Positions 7,584-17,656 of a stretch of 64,000 nt of DNA are shown piece by piece (within the stretch, counting starts at the first letter, position 1; each line of letters starts with the position of its first letter). The position numbers were made by a program, and so were the translations under genes. A model generated the notes under the pieces. The model was not told the origin of the DNA. It made no database searches and was given only the letters and a program-made list of their open reading frames with translations. This stretch comes from Mesorhizobium sp. M1B.F.Ca.ET.045.04.1.1 (GTDB lineage Bacteria > Pseudomonadota > Alphaproteobacteria > Rhizobiales > Rhizobiaceae): the NCBI RefSeq assembly GCF_003952465.1, contig NZ_CP034448.1, forward strand, positions 6,735,001 through 6,799,000, written 5' to 3'.

Positions 7584-10500
7584 ATGCGCTGGATGCTCAG
7601 GATATTCAGCCTGCTGGCGCTCGCCGGTTTCGCGGCGGCGGTCTGGTATGCCGGACCGCTGATCCGCTTTGCCGATAGCCGTCCGCTCGGACCGGCCTGG
7701 CTCAGGGCAACGATCATCGGCGTGACCGTCGCGCTGCTCGCGCTCTTCTACGGCATCCGCCTCTGGCAAGGACGCAAGGCGCAGAAGGCGCTCGAGAAAG
7801 CGATCGTACACAGCGACGACCGGAACGACGATGCGCAGGTGCTTGAGGCGCGCATGAGCGAGGCCATCGCGTCGCTGAAGCAGTCGAGCGGCAAGCGCAA
7901 TTTCCTCTATGACATCCCCTGGTACGTCATCATCGGACCGCCAGGAGCCGGCAAGACGACGGCGCTGGTCAATTCGGGTCTGAAGTTTCCGCTTGCGGGC
8001 TCCGGCAACGCCCAGCCGGTGGCCGGTGTCGGCGGCACGCGGTCGTGCGACTGGTGGTTCACCGACGAGGCCGTGCTGATCGACACCGCCGGCCGTTATA
8101 CGACGCAGGAGTCGGACGCCAAGCGCGACAAGGCGAGCTGGCTCGCCTTCTTGGGACTTTTGAAAAAATACCGCACCAGGCAGCCGATCAACGGCGTGAT
8201 CCTCGCCATCAGCCTTGCCGATCTCATCGGCCTCGACGACCAGCAGCTCGATGCGCATGTCACCGAGATAAGAAGCCGCCTGCGGGAACTGCACGAGACG
8301 CTGAAGATCCAGTTCCCGGTCTACCTGCTCTTCACCAAGGCCGATCTCATCTCCGGCTTCATGGACTATTTCGGCGATTTCGACGAAGCCCGCCGGCGCA
8401 AGGTGTGGGGCGCGACGTTCCAGACCACCGACCGCAACAGGAACATGATCGGCGAGGCTCCGGCCGAGTTCGACGCGCTGGCCAGGCAGCTGGCGGACGA
8501 GATCGCCGACCGCCTCCAGGACGAGGCCGACCCGGTGGCGCGCATCGCGATCTTCGGCTTCCCGGCGCAGTTCGGCGCGCTGAGGGTACGCATCGTGCGC
8601 TTCGTCACCAGCCTGTTCGACCCGTCCCGAAGCCAGGTCAATGTCAGCCTGCGCGGGCTCTATTTTTCGTCAGGCACCCAGGAAGGAACGCCGATCGACC
8701 AGGTGCTGGGCGCGATCGGCCGCAATTTCGGCAGCGCTTCCCAGGCGCATCTTTCCGGCACCGGCAAAAGCTTCTTCCTGCATGATCTTCTGGCGAAGGT
8801 GATCTTCCCGGAGGCCGGCTGGGTCTCCTTCGACAGGGCCGCGGAGCGGCGCGCCAGGCTCGCCAGATTTGGCGGCCTCGCCGCTATCGCGCTGGCGGCT
8901 TTGGCGGCGCTCGGCGTGCTCGGTCTCAGCTTCTCGGCCAACAAATCGCTGATCGCCTCCACACGGCAGGCGATGGCGCAGTATCGCGACAGTGCGGATT
9001 CGCTGCTCAAGAGCACGACGGTGACCGATGTCGATCTCGAGAACGTCATCGGGCCGCTCGATCAGTTGCGCAACCTGCCGGCGGGATATGAAACCGCCGG
9101 CCAAACGAGGCCGGTCGAGGAGAGTTTTGGGCTCAGCCAGCGGGAGAGACTTCTATCGGCGTCCAAGACGGCCTACCGGCAGGCGCTGGAGCGAAGCTTC
9201 CGCTCGCGGCTCCTGGTTCAGGCGGAACGGACGATCCAGGCAAAGATGGCCGATCCGATCGCGCTCTACGAACCGTTGAAGATCTATCTGATGCTGGGCG
9301 GCAAGGCGCCGAAGGTCGACGACGAGCTGATTATCTCCTGGATGAAGCAGGACTGGGAGGAAAACCGCTATCCAGGCGAGAACAACCGCGAGGGCCGCGC
9401 GCAGCTCGAAAAGCATCTGCGCGCCATGCTCACGCTCGACGACGCCTACGACCCGGTCTTCGATCTGAACCAGCCATTGGTCGAGGCGGCGCAGCGCTCG
9501 CTCGGACGCATGAGCCTTGCCGACCGCGCATCGGCGCTGATCAAATCGGCGGTCTACGCTGCAAAACTCCAGGACTTTTCCGTTGCCGCGAAAGCCGGTT
9601 CGGAGGCGCAGCTTTTGTTCGAACGCATGGACGGCAGCGAGCTCTCCGACCTTCGCGTTCCCGGACTCTACACCCGGGCCGGCTTCAACGGCTTCTACCT
9701 GCCGCAGCTCTCGCGCATGGCGCAAATGCTGGTCGACGACCAATGGGTTCTCGGCGGTGGCGGCGAGCAGGGCGGCATCGACCAGGACCTGCCCAAGCTC
9801 GGCCCCGAGCTCATCGACCGCTACGGCAAGGAATTCGCTTCCGCCTGGAACGGCGCGCTCGACCGGCTGAAGTTCAAGGCGATGCTGAAGGACAAGCCGC
9901 AATATATCGCACTTTCGGCCGCCGCCTCGCCGGGCTCGCCGCTTGACCGGCTGTTCACCGCAATCGCGGATGAAACCGCGTTGACGATGGATAACACCGT
10001 CTCCGAGACCAGCGCGCCACAGCAGGATCCAGCTATTATGGCCAAGGGCCTGGCCCGCATCGGCCTGCAGATCGCCGGCGGCAAGTCGCAGAGCCGTGCC
10101 GGGACAAGCTCGTCCGCCACGCAGAACGCCGGCGCTACTGTGGAAGCACAGTTCAGGCCGTTCCAGGCGCTGGTGAGCGGCTCCAGCGGACGCCGCCCGC
10201 TCGATGCGCTGACGCAGAATTTCCACGACGTCTACCAGAGCGTGAAGCTCGCGGCGGACGTGCCTTCGCAGACGGAGCGCGTCAACGCGAACCTGAAGCT
10301 GCAGATTTCGACGCTGCGCGCCAATGCTTCGCGCTTGCCCAAGCCGCTCGCGCGCATGGTCGATGCTGCGGCCGACGAGTTCGAGGGCAACGTTGCCGAA
10401 ACCTCGATCGCCAATCTCAACCAGACGCTCGATGAGGCGGTCACGCGCCCCTGCGAGGAGGCCGTCAACGGTCACTATCCCTTCGCCGGCGACAGCACGG

Positions 10501-11108
10501 AGGAAATCTCTCTTGCCGATTTCGCCAAGCTGTTCGCGCCGGGCGGCCTGATGGACCGGTTCTTCGCGCAGAACCTGGCGCCGCTGATCGACATGACGGG
10601 TCAGGACTGGACCTGGAAGCAGGACGCGCGCTCCGGCCGCGACCTTGCCAAGTCGACCCTGAAAGCGTTCCAGTCGGCGGCGGAAATCCGCAATGCCTAC
10701 TTCCCGTCCGGCGGTTCGGCGCCGTCGGTCTCGATCACCTTCACGCCTACCTCGCTGAACAGCGAGGCCGACAGCGCGGTGCTCAATGTCGACGGGCAGA
10801 CCGTCCAAAGCGCGCAGGCCGGCAACGCGCCAAGCATCGTGACATGGCCGAGCGGTGCCGCTTCCGGATCGGCCAGTCTCAGCCTGACGCCGGAAATGCC
10901 GGGCCGCGAATCCGCCCTCAAATTCGAGGGGCCATGGGCCTTGAAGCGGCTGCTGGACAAGGCGACGGTCACCGGCGATGGCGGCAACACCGAAGCGCGC
11001 TTCGTGATCGGCGGACGCGACGTCGCCTACAAGATGGAGACCGGGTCGGGGGCCAACCCCTTCCTGCTCCCGGCGCTGTCCGATTTCAGCTGCCCGAAGG
11101 CGTTCTGA
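7584..11108 (+). CDS. tssM: T6SS membrane subunit TssM (IcmF)
   Basis: TssM spans the inner membrane and periplasm and links the T6SS to its outer lipoprotein. The 1174-residue length is normal for the family. Two N-terminal membrane helices (about 4-24 and 43-63) are followed by an NTPase-like domain with Walker A GPPGAGKTT (about 118-126) and DTAGRY. A third helix (about 430-452) leads into a large periplasmic part ending in the IcmF C-terminal beta region (PSVSITFTPTSLN, WPSGAASGSASLSL). The Walker A motif looks intact, so nucleotide use is possible. It follows tssL directly. The next possible small frame (ATG 11110) is not convincing, and no TagF gene lies between tssM and pppA. Confidence 0.95.
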   Translation: MRWMLRIFSLLALAGFAAAVWYAGPLIRFADSRPLGPAWLRATIIGVTVALLALFYGIRLWQGRKAQKALEKAIVHSDDRNDDAQVLEARMSEAIASLKQSSGKRNFLYDIPWYVIIGPPGAGKTTALVNSGLKFPLAGSGNAQPVAGVGGTRSCDWWFTDEAVLIDTAGRYTTQESDAKRDKASWLAFLGLLKKYRTRQPINGVILAISLADLIGLDDQQLDAHVTEIRSRLRELHETLKIQFPVYLLFTKADLISGFMDYFGDFDEARRRKVWGATFQTTDRNRNMIGEAPAEFDALARQLADEIADRLQDEADPVARIAIFGFPAQFGALRVRIVRFVTSLFDPSRSQVNVSLRGLYFSSGTQEGTPIDQVLGAIGRNFGSASQAHLSGTGKSFFLHDLLAKVIFPEAGWVSFDRAAERRARLARFGGLAAIALAALAALGVLGLSFSANKSLIASTRQAMAQYRDSADSLLKSTTVTDVDLENVIGPLDQLRNLPAGYETAGQTRPVEESFGLSQRERLLSASKTAYRQALERSFRSRLLVQAERTIQAKMADPIALYEPLKIYLMLGGKAPKVDDELIISWMKQDWEENRYPGENNREGRAQLEKHLRAMLTLDDAYDPVFDLNQPLVEAAQRSLGRMSLADRASALIKSAVYAAKLQDFSVAAKAGSEAQLLFERMDGSELSDLRVPGLYTRAGFNGFYLPQLSRMAQMLVDDQWVLGGGGEQGGIDQDLPKLGPELIDRYGKEFASAWNGALDRLKFKAMLKDKPQYIALSAAASPGSPLDRLFTAIADETALTMDNTVSETSAPQQDPAIMAKGLARIGLQIAGGKSQSRAGTSSSATQNAGATVEAQFRPFQALVSGSSGRRPLDALTQNFHDVYQSVKLAADVPSQTERVNANLKLQISTLRANASRLPKPLARMVDAAADEFEGNVAETSIANLNQTLDEAVTRPCEEAVNGHYPFAGDSTEEISLADFAKLFAPGGLMDRFFAQNLAPLIDMTGQDWTWKQDARSGRDLAKSTLKAFQSAAEIRNAYFPSGGSAPSVSITFTPTSLNSEADSAVLNVDGQTVQSAQAGNAPSIVTWPSGAASGSASLSLTPEMPGRESALKFEGPWALKRLLDKATVTGDGGNTEARFVIGGRDVAYKMETGSGANPFLLPALSDFSCPKAF

Positions 11109-11243
11109 CATGGCAGCGCTCCAGAGCATCGCCGGCGCCAGCCTTCATTTCGGTACTCTAATGTATGCGCTTGTGGCAGAGTGGCCTGGGCACGCGGCCC
11201 ATGGTTCGTCACAGAGGACGCTCGCGAAGCGCTTGGTGGCAAA

Positions 11244-12014
11244 TTGAGCATTGTCGCCCTCCCCATCGAAAGCTTCGGTGTGAGCCATAAAGGCTGCGTG
11301 CGCGACCACAACGAGGACAATTACCTCGTCGATCCTCGGACCGGCCTTTGGGTGGTGGCCGACGGGATGGGCGGGCATGAGGCCGGCGAGGTCGCCTCGG
11401 CCAGCATCGTCGATCATCTGGCGACGATCGGCATCGCCAGCTCCGCGCCGGACCTTCGCGCGCGCTTCGAGGACCGGCTGAGCCGCGCCAATGCCGAGAT
11501 CCGCAACATATCGCGATCGCGCGGCATCACCATCGGCTCCACCTTCGCCGCCCTGCTCGCGATGGACGGGCGGTTCGCGGGCCTGTGGGCCGGCGACAGC
11601 CGCATCTATCTGGTGCGCGGCGGGGCGATCTCTCAGATTTCGAGGGACCATACCGAAGTCCAGGAACTCGTCGATCGCGGCATGATCAGCGCGGAGGAAG
11701 CGCTGGTCTGGCCGCGTCGCAATGTCATCACACATGCCGTCGGGGTCAGCGACGAGCTCGAGATCGATTTCCAGCAAGGCGAATTGATGCCGGGCGATGT
11801 TTTCGTCCTCAGCACCGACGGGCTCACCGCGCATGTCAGCGACGCCGAGATCGAGGCGGCGGTCAAGTCCGCGCCGCCGCAGGAGGCGTGCGAGAAGCTC
11901 CTGGAGACGGTGCTGGCGCGCGGCGGAACGGACAATGTCACCATCGTGCTGGTCAAGGTCGGCGACGGGCGCAACGGACCGCTTCATGCAGGTCGGTCCA
12001 GGGCGGAAGGCTGA
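11244..12014 (+). CDS. pppA: PP2C-type serine/threonine phosphatase of the T6SS (PppA)
   Basis: PppA removes phosphate placed by PpkA in the threonine phosphorylation pathway that gates T6SS firing. All PP2C motifs are present: VRDHNEDNYLV, VVADGMGGHEAGEVAS, GSTFAALL, AGDSRIYLVRGG, STDGLTAHV and GGTDNVTIVLV, including the metal-binding aspartates. I chose TTG at 11244, after GGTGG, because it gives a family-like start (SIVALPIESFGVSHKG). A GTG at 11181 would add 21 residues without similarity. The protein has no membrane segment. The stop lies five bases before ppkA, so the two are cotranscribed. Confidence 0.9.
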   Translation: MSIVALPIESFGVSHKGCVRDHNEDNYLVDPRTGLWVVADGMGGHEAGEVASASIVDHLATIGIASSAPDLRARFEDRLSRANAEIRNISRSRGITIGSTFAALLAMDGRFAGLWAGDSRIYLVRGGAISQISRDHTEVQELVDRGMISAEEALVWPRRNVITHAVGVSDELEIDFQQGELMPGDVFVLSTDGLTAHVSDAEIEAAVKSAPPQEACEKLLETVLARGGTDNVTIVLVKVGDGRNGPLHAGRSRAEG

Positions 12015-12019
12015 GATAG

Positions 12020-14557
12020 ATGAGCGACGACGACAATAAGACGCGGATTTCGCCTAGCCTCGCGTATACCGGCGTCGGCACGCAGCTCAGCGGCATCTAC
12101 GAACTCGACGAGCGGATCGCGTCCGGCGGCATGGGCGAAGTCTATCGCGGCCATAACATCCAGACCGGCGATCATGTCGCGATCAAGATCGTGCTGCCCG
12201 AGTTCGCCCGCGACCAGACGATCCTGTCCCTGTTCCGCAAGGAAGCGTCGATCCTCAACCATTTGTCGCATGATGCGGTGGTGCGATACCACGTCTTCAC
12301 CATCGATCCGGGGATCGGCCGTCCCTACCTCGCCATGGAGTTCGTGGACGGCCAGTCGCTGTTCGATGTCATGCGGCGCGGTCCCATGTCACCGCCCGAT
12401 GTGCGCAGGCTTTGCCATCGCCTCGCCTCGGGCTTGAGCGCCGTGCATCAGGCCGGCGCGGTCCACCGCGACCTCTCCCCCGACAACATCATCCTACCGG
12501 GCGGTCGGGTCGAGCGCGCCAAGATCATCGACTTCGGCATCGCGCGCTCGGCCAACGTCGGCGGCGAGACGCTGATCGGCGGAAAGTTCGCCGGCAAATA
12601 CAATTACGTCTCGCCCGAACAGCTCGGCCTCTATGGCGGCGAAGTCAGCGAGCAATCCGACATCTACAGTCTCGGACTGGTGCTGGCCGCCGCGCTGCGC
12701 GGAAAGCCGCTCGACATGAGCGGCTCGCAGTATGAAGTCGTCGAGAAGCGCCGGACAGTGCCGGACCTGTCGGATATCGACCCCGACTTCCGCATGCTCA
12801 TCGAAGCGATGCTGCAGCCGGATCCTCGCGAACGGCCGGCAAGCATGGCCGAGATTGCCAGGGCAACGCGCGACGACGATCTCGACGCAACCTTGCCACC
12901 GCCCGCATCTTTCGCGCCGCGCGAGCGCTCCGGCCTGCCGCGCGCCGGCTGGACCGCGCTGCCGAATTCCAGCCCTCCGGCTTCGACGGTTCCCGGCGAA
13001 CCGCGCTTCGTCCCGCATGTACGGCCGGCGCTTCTGTCCGAGCCGCGGCCTTCGCCGCAGGCAACTCCGCCGCGAGCCGCCACGGCTGCGGTGCAGAAAA
13101 AAGCTTCGAGGACCCCAGCCATCGCCGTCGGCGCGGTGGCGGCGCTGACTATCGTGGCGGGCGCCGGGCTCTATTTCAGTGGCGTCATGTCGCCTCCGCC
13201 GCCGGTGACCGAAAAACTCACGCCTCTTCTGCCGAAGCCTTCGGCAGAATCTGTGACGGAGGCACCCAAGCCTCAGCCAGAGCTGGCGAAGCCCCTGCCA
13301 CAGAACCCCGACAATGCCACCGCCAATGAACCGGCAAAGCCTGTTCAGACTACGCCATCACAAACAAAAGCCGAGGCGCCCCCCGTGGAAAAGCCGGCGG
13401 ATGCGGCGGCCGATCAGACGCCGGCACAGCCTGCCGAAATTCCCGGGCCGACCCCGAAATCTCAGCCGCCGGCCGCAGAGGTCCAGCCCGCCGAAAAAGC
13501 GCCACCGGCGGCCCAGTCGGGGAACCTCGCCAACAATGAGGCGCCGATGCCGCAGCCAGCTGAGACCGAGCCTGCGAAACCGTCAACCCAGACGTCACCG
13601 TCGCCCGCTCCCGCGCCGAAGGCTGCGGACAGCCAGAGACCGGCGCAACCGGCCCGCGAGCCGCCGGCCGCCAAGCCCAGGGTATCGGACATCATCGAAG
13701 CTCTGTCCAAGCTGCCCAAACCACTGACCCCCTCGCCTACGGAAAACCATGCACAGGCGTCGCCTCCCAACCAGCCGACCGAAGCGCCGGCCAGCCAGCC
13801 GGCAACTCCGAGCGCCTCGACACAACCGGCACCACTGCCGCAGCAGCCGCCTGCAGCCAAGGAGCCTCAGAATACGGACGTCGCCATCAACCTGCCCAAG
13901 CCGCAGGTTCCGCCGCCGACAAACGAGCTGGCTCAGCGCGCCTCATGGGTGCGCGACTTCAGCGGCGGCGACTGTTTTTATGCGAGCCTGACATCGGCAA
14001 CGGACAGCGCCGCGGCAATCGAAGGTTTTGGAACCGCCGTGCAGCCCTTCGAGCAGATGCTCAATGATTTCCAGGCGAAATTCCATCTCGAACCGGACAT
14101 CAGCGTGCGCCTCATCGACCAGCCGCAATGCGAGGTGACCAACTTCCTGCGCTTTCTCGACCGGAGCGGGACCGAGCGGCCGCAACTCGTTCTCGACCGG
14201 ATGTCCGTGCCGGACGGCTCGCCGATCAGCGGCACCCTGGCGACGCGCGGCGGGCTCATTTCCAACGTGATGCTGATCGATCACAAGGGCATCGCCTTCA
14301 ACCTCGACGACCGTATGGTCGCGCAAGCGGACAAGGCGACGTTCAGCATCCCGATCGGGCTCGGCGGCGCGGACAAGGCGGCCGGCAAGGCCGTGCCGCA
14401 GATCATGTTGGTCATCACCGGGCCCAAGGACATCCAGGCCGCAATGTTCTCGCGGCCGACGCCGGCCTCGGAGCTGTTGCCGAAGATTCTCGAGGAGATC
14501 GAAGCCGACGGTTCCCAGTTCTCCGCCACGGCCAAGTATTTTCGGCTTGGCGGATAG
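12020..14557 (+). CDS. ppkA: T6SS serine/threonine kinase PpkA, transmembrane, with periplasmic domain
   Basis: This 845-residue kinase has a cytoplasmic catalytic domain at about 28-280: SGGMGEVYRG loop, VAIK lysine, HRDLSPDN catalytic loop (Ser replaces the usual Lys), IDFGIAR and YVSPEQ. A single membrane helix at about 365-387 follows, then a roughly 250-residue Pro/Ala/Gln-rich periplasmic linker (about 390-640). A folded C-terminal domain (about 640-845) begins WVRDFSGGDCFYASL. PpkA kinases activate the T6SS by phosphorylating an FHA protein, here presumably TagH. The periplasmic domain is a candidate sensor. I do not recognise its family beyond similarity to other alphaproteobacterial kinases. 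Replacement of the catalytic-loop Lys deserves attention but does not by itself show inactivity. Confidence 0.9.
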   Translation: MSDDDNKTRISPSLAYTGVGTQLSGIYELDERIASGGMGEVYRGHNIQTGDHVAIKIVLPEFARDQTILSLFRKEASILNHLSHDAVVRYHVFTIDPGIGRPYLAMEFVDGQSLFDVMRRGPMSPPDVRRLCHRLASGLSAVHQAGAVHRDLSPDNIILPGGRVERAKIIDFGIARSANVGGETLIGGKFAGKYNYVSPEQLGLYGGEVSEQSDIYSLGLVLAAALRGKPLDMSGSQYEVVEKRRTVPDLSDIDPDFRMLIEAMLQPDPRERPASMAEIARATRDDDLDATLPPPASFAPRERSGLPRAGWTALPNSSPPASTVPGEPRFVPHVRPALLSEPRPSPQATPPRAATAAVQKKASRTPAIAVGAVAALTIVAGAGLYFSGVMSPPPPVTEKLTPLLPKPSAESVTEAPKPQPELAKPLPQNPDNATANEPAKPVQTTPSQTKAEAPPVEKPADAAADQTPAQPAEIPGPTPKSQPPAAEVQPAEKAPPAAQSGNLANNEAPMPQPAETEPAKPSTQTSPSPAPAPKAADSQRPAQPAREPPAAKPRVSDIIEALSKLPKPLTPSPTENHAQASPPNQPTEAPASQPATPSASTQPAPLPQQPPAAKEPQNTDVAINLPKPQVPPPTNELAQRASWVRDFSGGDCFYASLTSATDSAAAIEGFGTAVQPFEQMLNDFQAKFHLEPDISVRLIDQPQCEVTNFLRFLDRSGTERPQLVLDRMSVPDGSPISGTLATRGGLISNVMLIDHKGIAFNLDDRMVAQADKATFSIPIGLGGADKAAGKAVPQIMLVITGPKDIQAAMFSRPTPASELLPKILEEIEADGSQFSATAKYFRLGG

Positions 14558-14647
14558 ACATGGACGACGATGGAACTCCGCCGCCCGCGTTCATCTTTCC
14601 AGCCGCCGCCACGCAAGAAGTGTGGCTTGCCACTTCTGCCTGACCCC

Positions 14648-15058
14648 ATGAGGCTTGCCGCGTTTCTAGGCACGGCACTGCTCTCGATCTTTCTGACCGA
14701 CCGGGCGCATGCCGAATTCACCGTCTGCAACCAGACGCTCGACGTCGTCAATCTCGCCGTCGGACAGAAGGTCGACGATGCCGACCAGACCGACGGCTGG
14801 TGGACGATCGGCGCCAACCAATGCGTCAACGTCATCCGCGAGGAGCTGACCAACCGCTACATCTACATCTACGCCACGGACGTCTTCGGTCACGCGATCC
14901 TCAACGGATCGATCGATATGTGCATCGACCGGCGCCGCTTCTCGATACGCGGCATCGACGAATGCTGGCAACGCGGCCATATCGCCGCGCGCTTCGTCGA
15001 GGTCGACACGCTCGAGCAGGTGCGCTGGACGTATTTCCTGACCGGAAACAGCCCGTGA
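14648..15058 (+). CDS. DUF1036 protein, exported
   Basis: The 136-residue protein starts with a signal peptide (MRLAAFLGTALLSIFLTDRAHA) followed by FTVCNQTLDVVNLAVGQ, WWTIGANQCVNVI and YIYIYATD, the pattern of DUF1036, an integral-membrane-annotated or exported family of unknown function. Several Cys residues suggest disulphides in the periplasm. I chose ATG 14648 because it gives a clean signal peptide; an in-frame ATG at 14570 adds 26 residues without one. Its stop overlaps the GTG start of the next gene, so the two are translationally coupled. A role in the T6SS envelope complex is inferred from position only. Confidence 0.75.
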   Translation: MRLAAFLGTALLSIFLTDRAHAEFTVCNQTLDVVNLAVGQKVDDADQTDGWWTIGANQCVNVIREELTNRYIYIYATDVFGHAILNGSIDMCIDRRRFSIRGIDECWQRGHIAARFVEVDTLEQVRWTYFLTGNSP

Positions 15059-17466
15059 CGCACAGCATCGACACGAGCTTCAAATTGAAGAAGCAGGCGC
15101 GCCTGGCCGAGCGCCGGCGCAAGCACTGGCGCTGGGTCCTTTCCGGCTTTGCCACGATTGCCGTCGTTTCGATCGCGGCGGGTTTCTACCTTACCAGGGA
15201 CTACTGGTCGTTCGGCGACGAGGACGAGGAGTTGCACCCCGTCGAGGGTATGGAAGACGTGCCGCCCGACGCTTCGGTTTATGTGCCGGCGATCATCGAC
15301 CTCGCCGGAGACCCGATGTGGATCACGCTCGCCCCCGACACCGAAACGGCAACAAAAGGCCGCACGGTCGCGCGTCCTGCCGAGCTCGACAGTTCCGGCG
15401 CCTCGCCGCAGATCGAGATCCTCTCCGACGCGATGCTGAGCGCCAGCGAAAAATTCATGACGACGATCCCCTCGACACAGGAGGATTTCGCGTTCTTCCA
15501 GGCGCAGCGGCAGACCGCGCCGAAATCTCCGGCCACGGCGCCTGACGATCAGCAAGCCGCGCCTCCAGCTCCGGCAGCAACCGACGATCAGCAAGGCGAT
15601 CTGGAGAACGACCTGCAGCCGGCGCCAGACGAGGGCGAAGCGCCTGCCGGTTCAGCGCCCAAGGCAGACGCCGACGATCCGGAGGCCGGCTGGGGCGAGA
15701 CCGTCGATCAGGGGGAAGCCGCCCTACCCGCCTTCAAGAAGACCGCGATCGAAAACAATACGACCGTCGCGACCGTCACCAGCGAATACCAGCGCTTCGA
15801 GGCGACCGAGGACACGTTCGTAAAAATCCTCAACGACCGCAGCCTGGACAGCGTCGTCGCCGATGCGCATTTCTCCGCCGACGACGCGAAGCTGGCGGGC
15901 GAGGCGCTGAAGGCGTTGTTCAACCGCGATGGATTGCAGGCGGGCTACGTCGTGGCCATGCGCGGCTTCAGGCCGAACCGCGAGACGGCGACTATGTCGC
16001 TCATGCAGGTCTCGATTTATGCCAGGAACGTCTATGTCGGCACGCTGACGCGCAATGCGGCGGGCGCGTTCGTGTCGGGCGTCGACCCCTGGGTGCGCGA
16101 GGACCTGTTCAACTATTCAGGCGCTTCCGACGAAGGCGGGCCCAAGCGGCAGTACCGCCTGCTCGACGCGATCTATTCGACGGCGGCGCGCAACAAAGTT
16201 CCGACCAGCGTGATCGGCGAGGCGATCATGTATCTGTCGCGAGGACAGGATCTCGACGCCTTTGCCAGCGAGGACCAGCGCCTGGTGCTGATCTATTCGC
16301 GGACGCCGCGCGGCCAGGGCGAGATCTCCGGACGGGTTCTCTATGTCGGCGTCCAGGGCGCGCAGAAGAGCCTCGACTGTTTCGTCTTCCAGCAGAGCGA
16401 CGGGCAGTATGCATGCGTCACCGGCAATGACGAAGTTCGTTCGCTGACCGTGACCAACGGCATGGTCACGCCGGTCGCCGGGGTGATGACCTCCACCTTC
16501 GGCCCGCGCAAGCATCCGATCCTCGGCACGGTCCGCATCCACAAAGGCGTCGACTGGGCCGCTCCGGTCGGCACGCCGATCGTGGCCGCCTTCGACGGTG
16601 AGATCACCTTCCAGGGTGATGGCGGCGGCTATGGCAACCTGGTGAAGATCGCGCACGCCAACGGGCGCGAGACGCGCTACGCGCATATGCAAAAATTCGC
16701 CATCGCGAGCGGCGTCGGCACCAGGGTGAAGGCCGGCGACGTCATCGGTTATATCGGCACCACGGGGCTTTCGACCGGACCACATCTGCATTTCGAGCTC
16801 TACCAGAGCGGCGAGGCGATCGACCCGCTGGGGACGGTCACCACGGTCGCCGCCTACGCTTCCGGTGGTTCCGGTGATGCAGCCGTCGAGACGCTGACCG
16901 ACCGCATCGTCCATGTCGAAAGCGGCGGCAGCGCGCGGGCCAAGAACCCGCTTTCCTCGGCGACGGGCGCCGGGCAATTCATCACCAAGACGTGGATCCG
17001 GATGATGAACACCTACCGGCCCGATCTCGCCCGCTCGCTGTCGACCGCCGACCTGCTGGCGCTTCGCTTTGACGCCACGCTGTCGCGCGAGATGGTGCGC
17101 AACCTGGCGCGCGAGGGCGAAGCCTATCTTCGCGCCCGCGGCCACCAGATCACCGCCGGGCGGCTCTATCTCTGCCATTTCCTGGGCATGGAAGGCGCGG
17201 CCCAGGTGCTGGGGGCGCCGGGCTCTTCGCAATTGAGCGCCGTGCTCGGATCAGCCGTCATCCAGGCCAACCCTTTCCTGACCGGCAAGACCACCAGCTA
17301 CGTCATCGACTGGGCCGAACGGAAGATGGGGCAGAAGGTGACCCGCTTGGCGTCCGATCAGAGCCAGCAGACGACCACGACACAGATCCGGCAGACCTCG
17401 CCGGAGTTCGAAAAATACAAGCAGGCCGTCACGGCTCTCATAAACTCGATCCAGACCACCCTTTGA
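15055..17466 (+). CDS. Exported two-domain cell-wall hydrolase: M23 endopeptidase plus transglycosylase-like domain
   Basis: From GTG 15055 (overlapping the DUF1036 stop) the protein has 803 residues. One N-terminal membrane helix (about 26-46) and an acidic linker precede a LytM/M23 domain at about 475-600. Its zinc ligands are visible as HKGVDWAAPVGTPIVA and GPHLHFEL. The next section, about 615-760, begins IVHVESGGSARAKNPLSSATGAGQFI, which has the catalytic Glu plus S..G..Q pattern of soluble lytic transglycosylases. The protein could therefore cut both peptide and glycan strands. Dedicated wall hydrolases open peptidoglycan for the T6SS membrane complex in other bacteria, and this is the obvious candidate here. 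The transglycosylase assignment is less certain than M23. Confidence 0.85.
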   Translation: MTHSIDTSFKLKKQARLAERRRKHWRWVLSGFATIAVVSIAAGFYLTRDYWSFGDEDEELHPVEGMEDVPPDASVYVPAIIDLAGDPMWITLAPDTETATKGRTVARPAELDSSGASPQIEILSDAMLSASEKFMTTIPSTQEDFAFFQAQRQTAPKSPATAPDDQQAAPPAPAATDDQQGDLENDLQPAPDEGEAPAGSAPKADADDPEAGWGETVDQGEAALPAFKKTAIENNTTVATVTSEYQRFEATEDTFVKILNDRSLDSVVADAHFSADDAKLAGEALKALFNRDGLQAGYVVAMRGFRPNRETATMSLMQVSIYARNVYVGTLTRNAAGAFVSGVDPWVREDLFNYSGASDEGGPKRQYRLLDAIYSTAARNKVPTSVIGEAIMYLSRGQDLDAFASEDQRLVLIYSRTPRGQGEISGRVLYVGVQGAQKSLDCFVFQQSDGQYACVTGNDEVRSLTVTNGMVTPVAGVMTSTFGPRKHPILGTVRIHKGVDWAAPVGTPIVAAFDGEITFQGDGGGYGNLVKIAHANGRETRYAHMQKFAIASGVGTRVKAGDVIGYIGTTGLSTGPHLHFELYQSGEAIDPLGTVTTVAAYASGGSGDAAVETLTDRIVHVESGGSARAKNPLSSATGAGQFITKTWIRMMNTYRPDLARSLSTADLLALRFDATLSREMVRNLAREGEAYLRARGHQITAGRLYLCHFLGMEGAAQVLGAPGSSQLSAVLGSAVIQANPFLTGKTTSYVIDWAERKMGQKVTRLASDQSQQTTTTQIRQTSPEFEKYKQAVTALINSIQTTL

Positions 17467-17656
17467 AAGTTGGGTTTCGGCGTCAGGCCATTGGTGTCGC
17501 TGCGGGCCGATGTTATTATGACCCACTTTTTTCGGGCTCCTTGTGAACCAAAACTGTGGTCGGGATCACATACGCCCAAGAGCCATTTTTGGCAGAAGCG
17601 AAATTTAGCATGCGCAGACACCGATAGCGCGCCCCAGAGGGGCGGAGGGCTGATCC

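Noticed and set aside
9153..11129. 658-codon minus-strand frame opposite tssM
   Set aside because: Antisense shadow of tssM with Arg/Gly-rich translation.
11110..11250. Small 46-codon frame between tssM and pppA (ATG 11110)
   Set aside because: It overlaps the likely pppA start, has no ribosome binding site and no recognisable motif; it may only be leader sequence.
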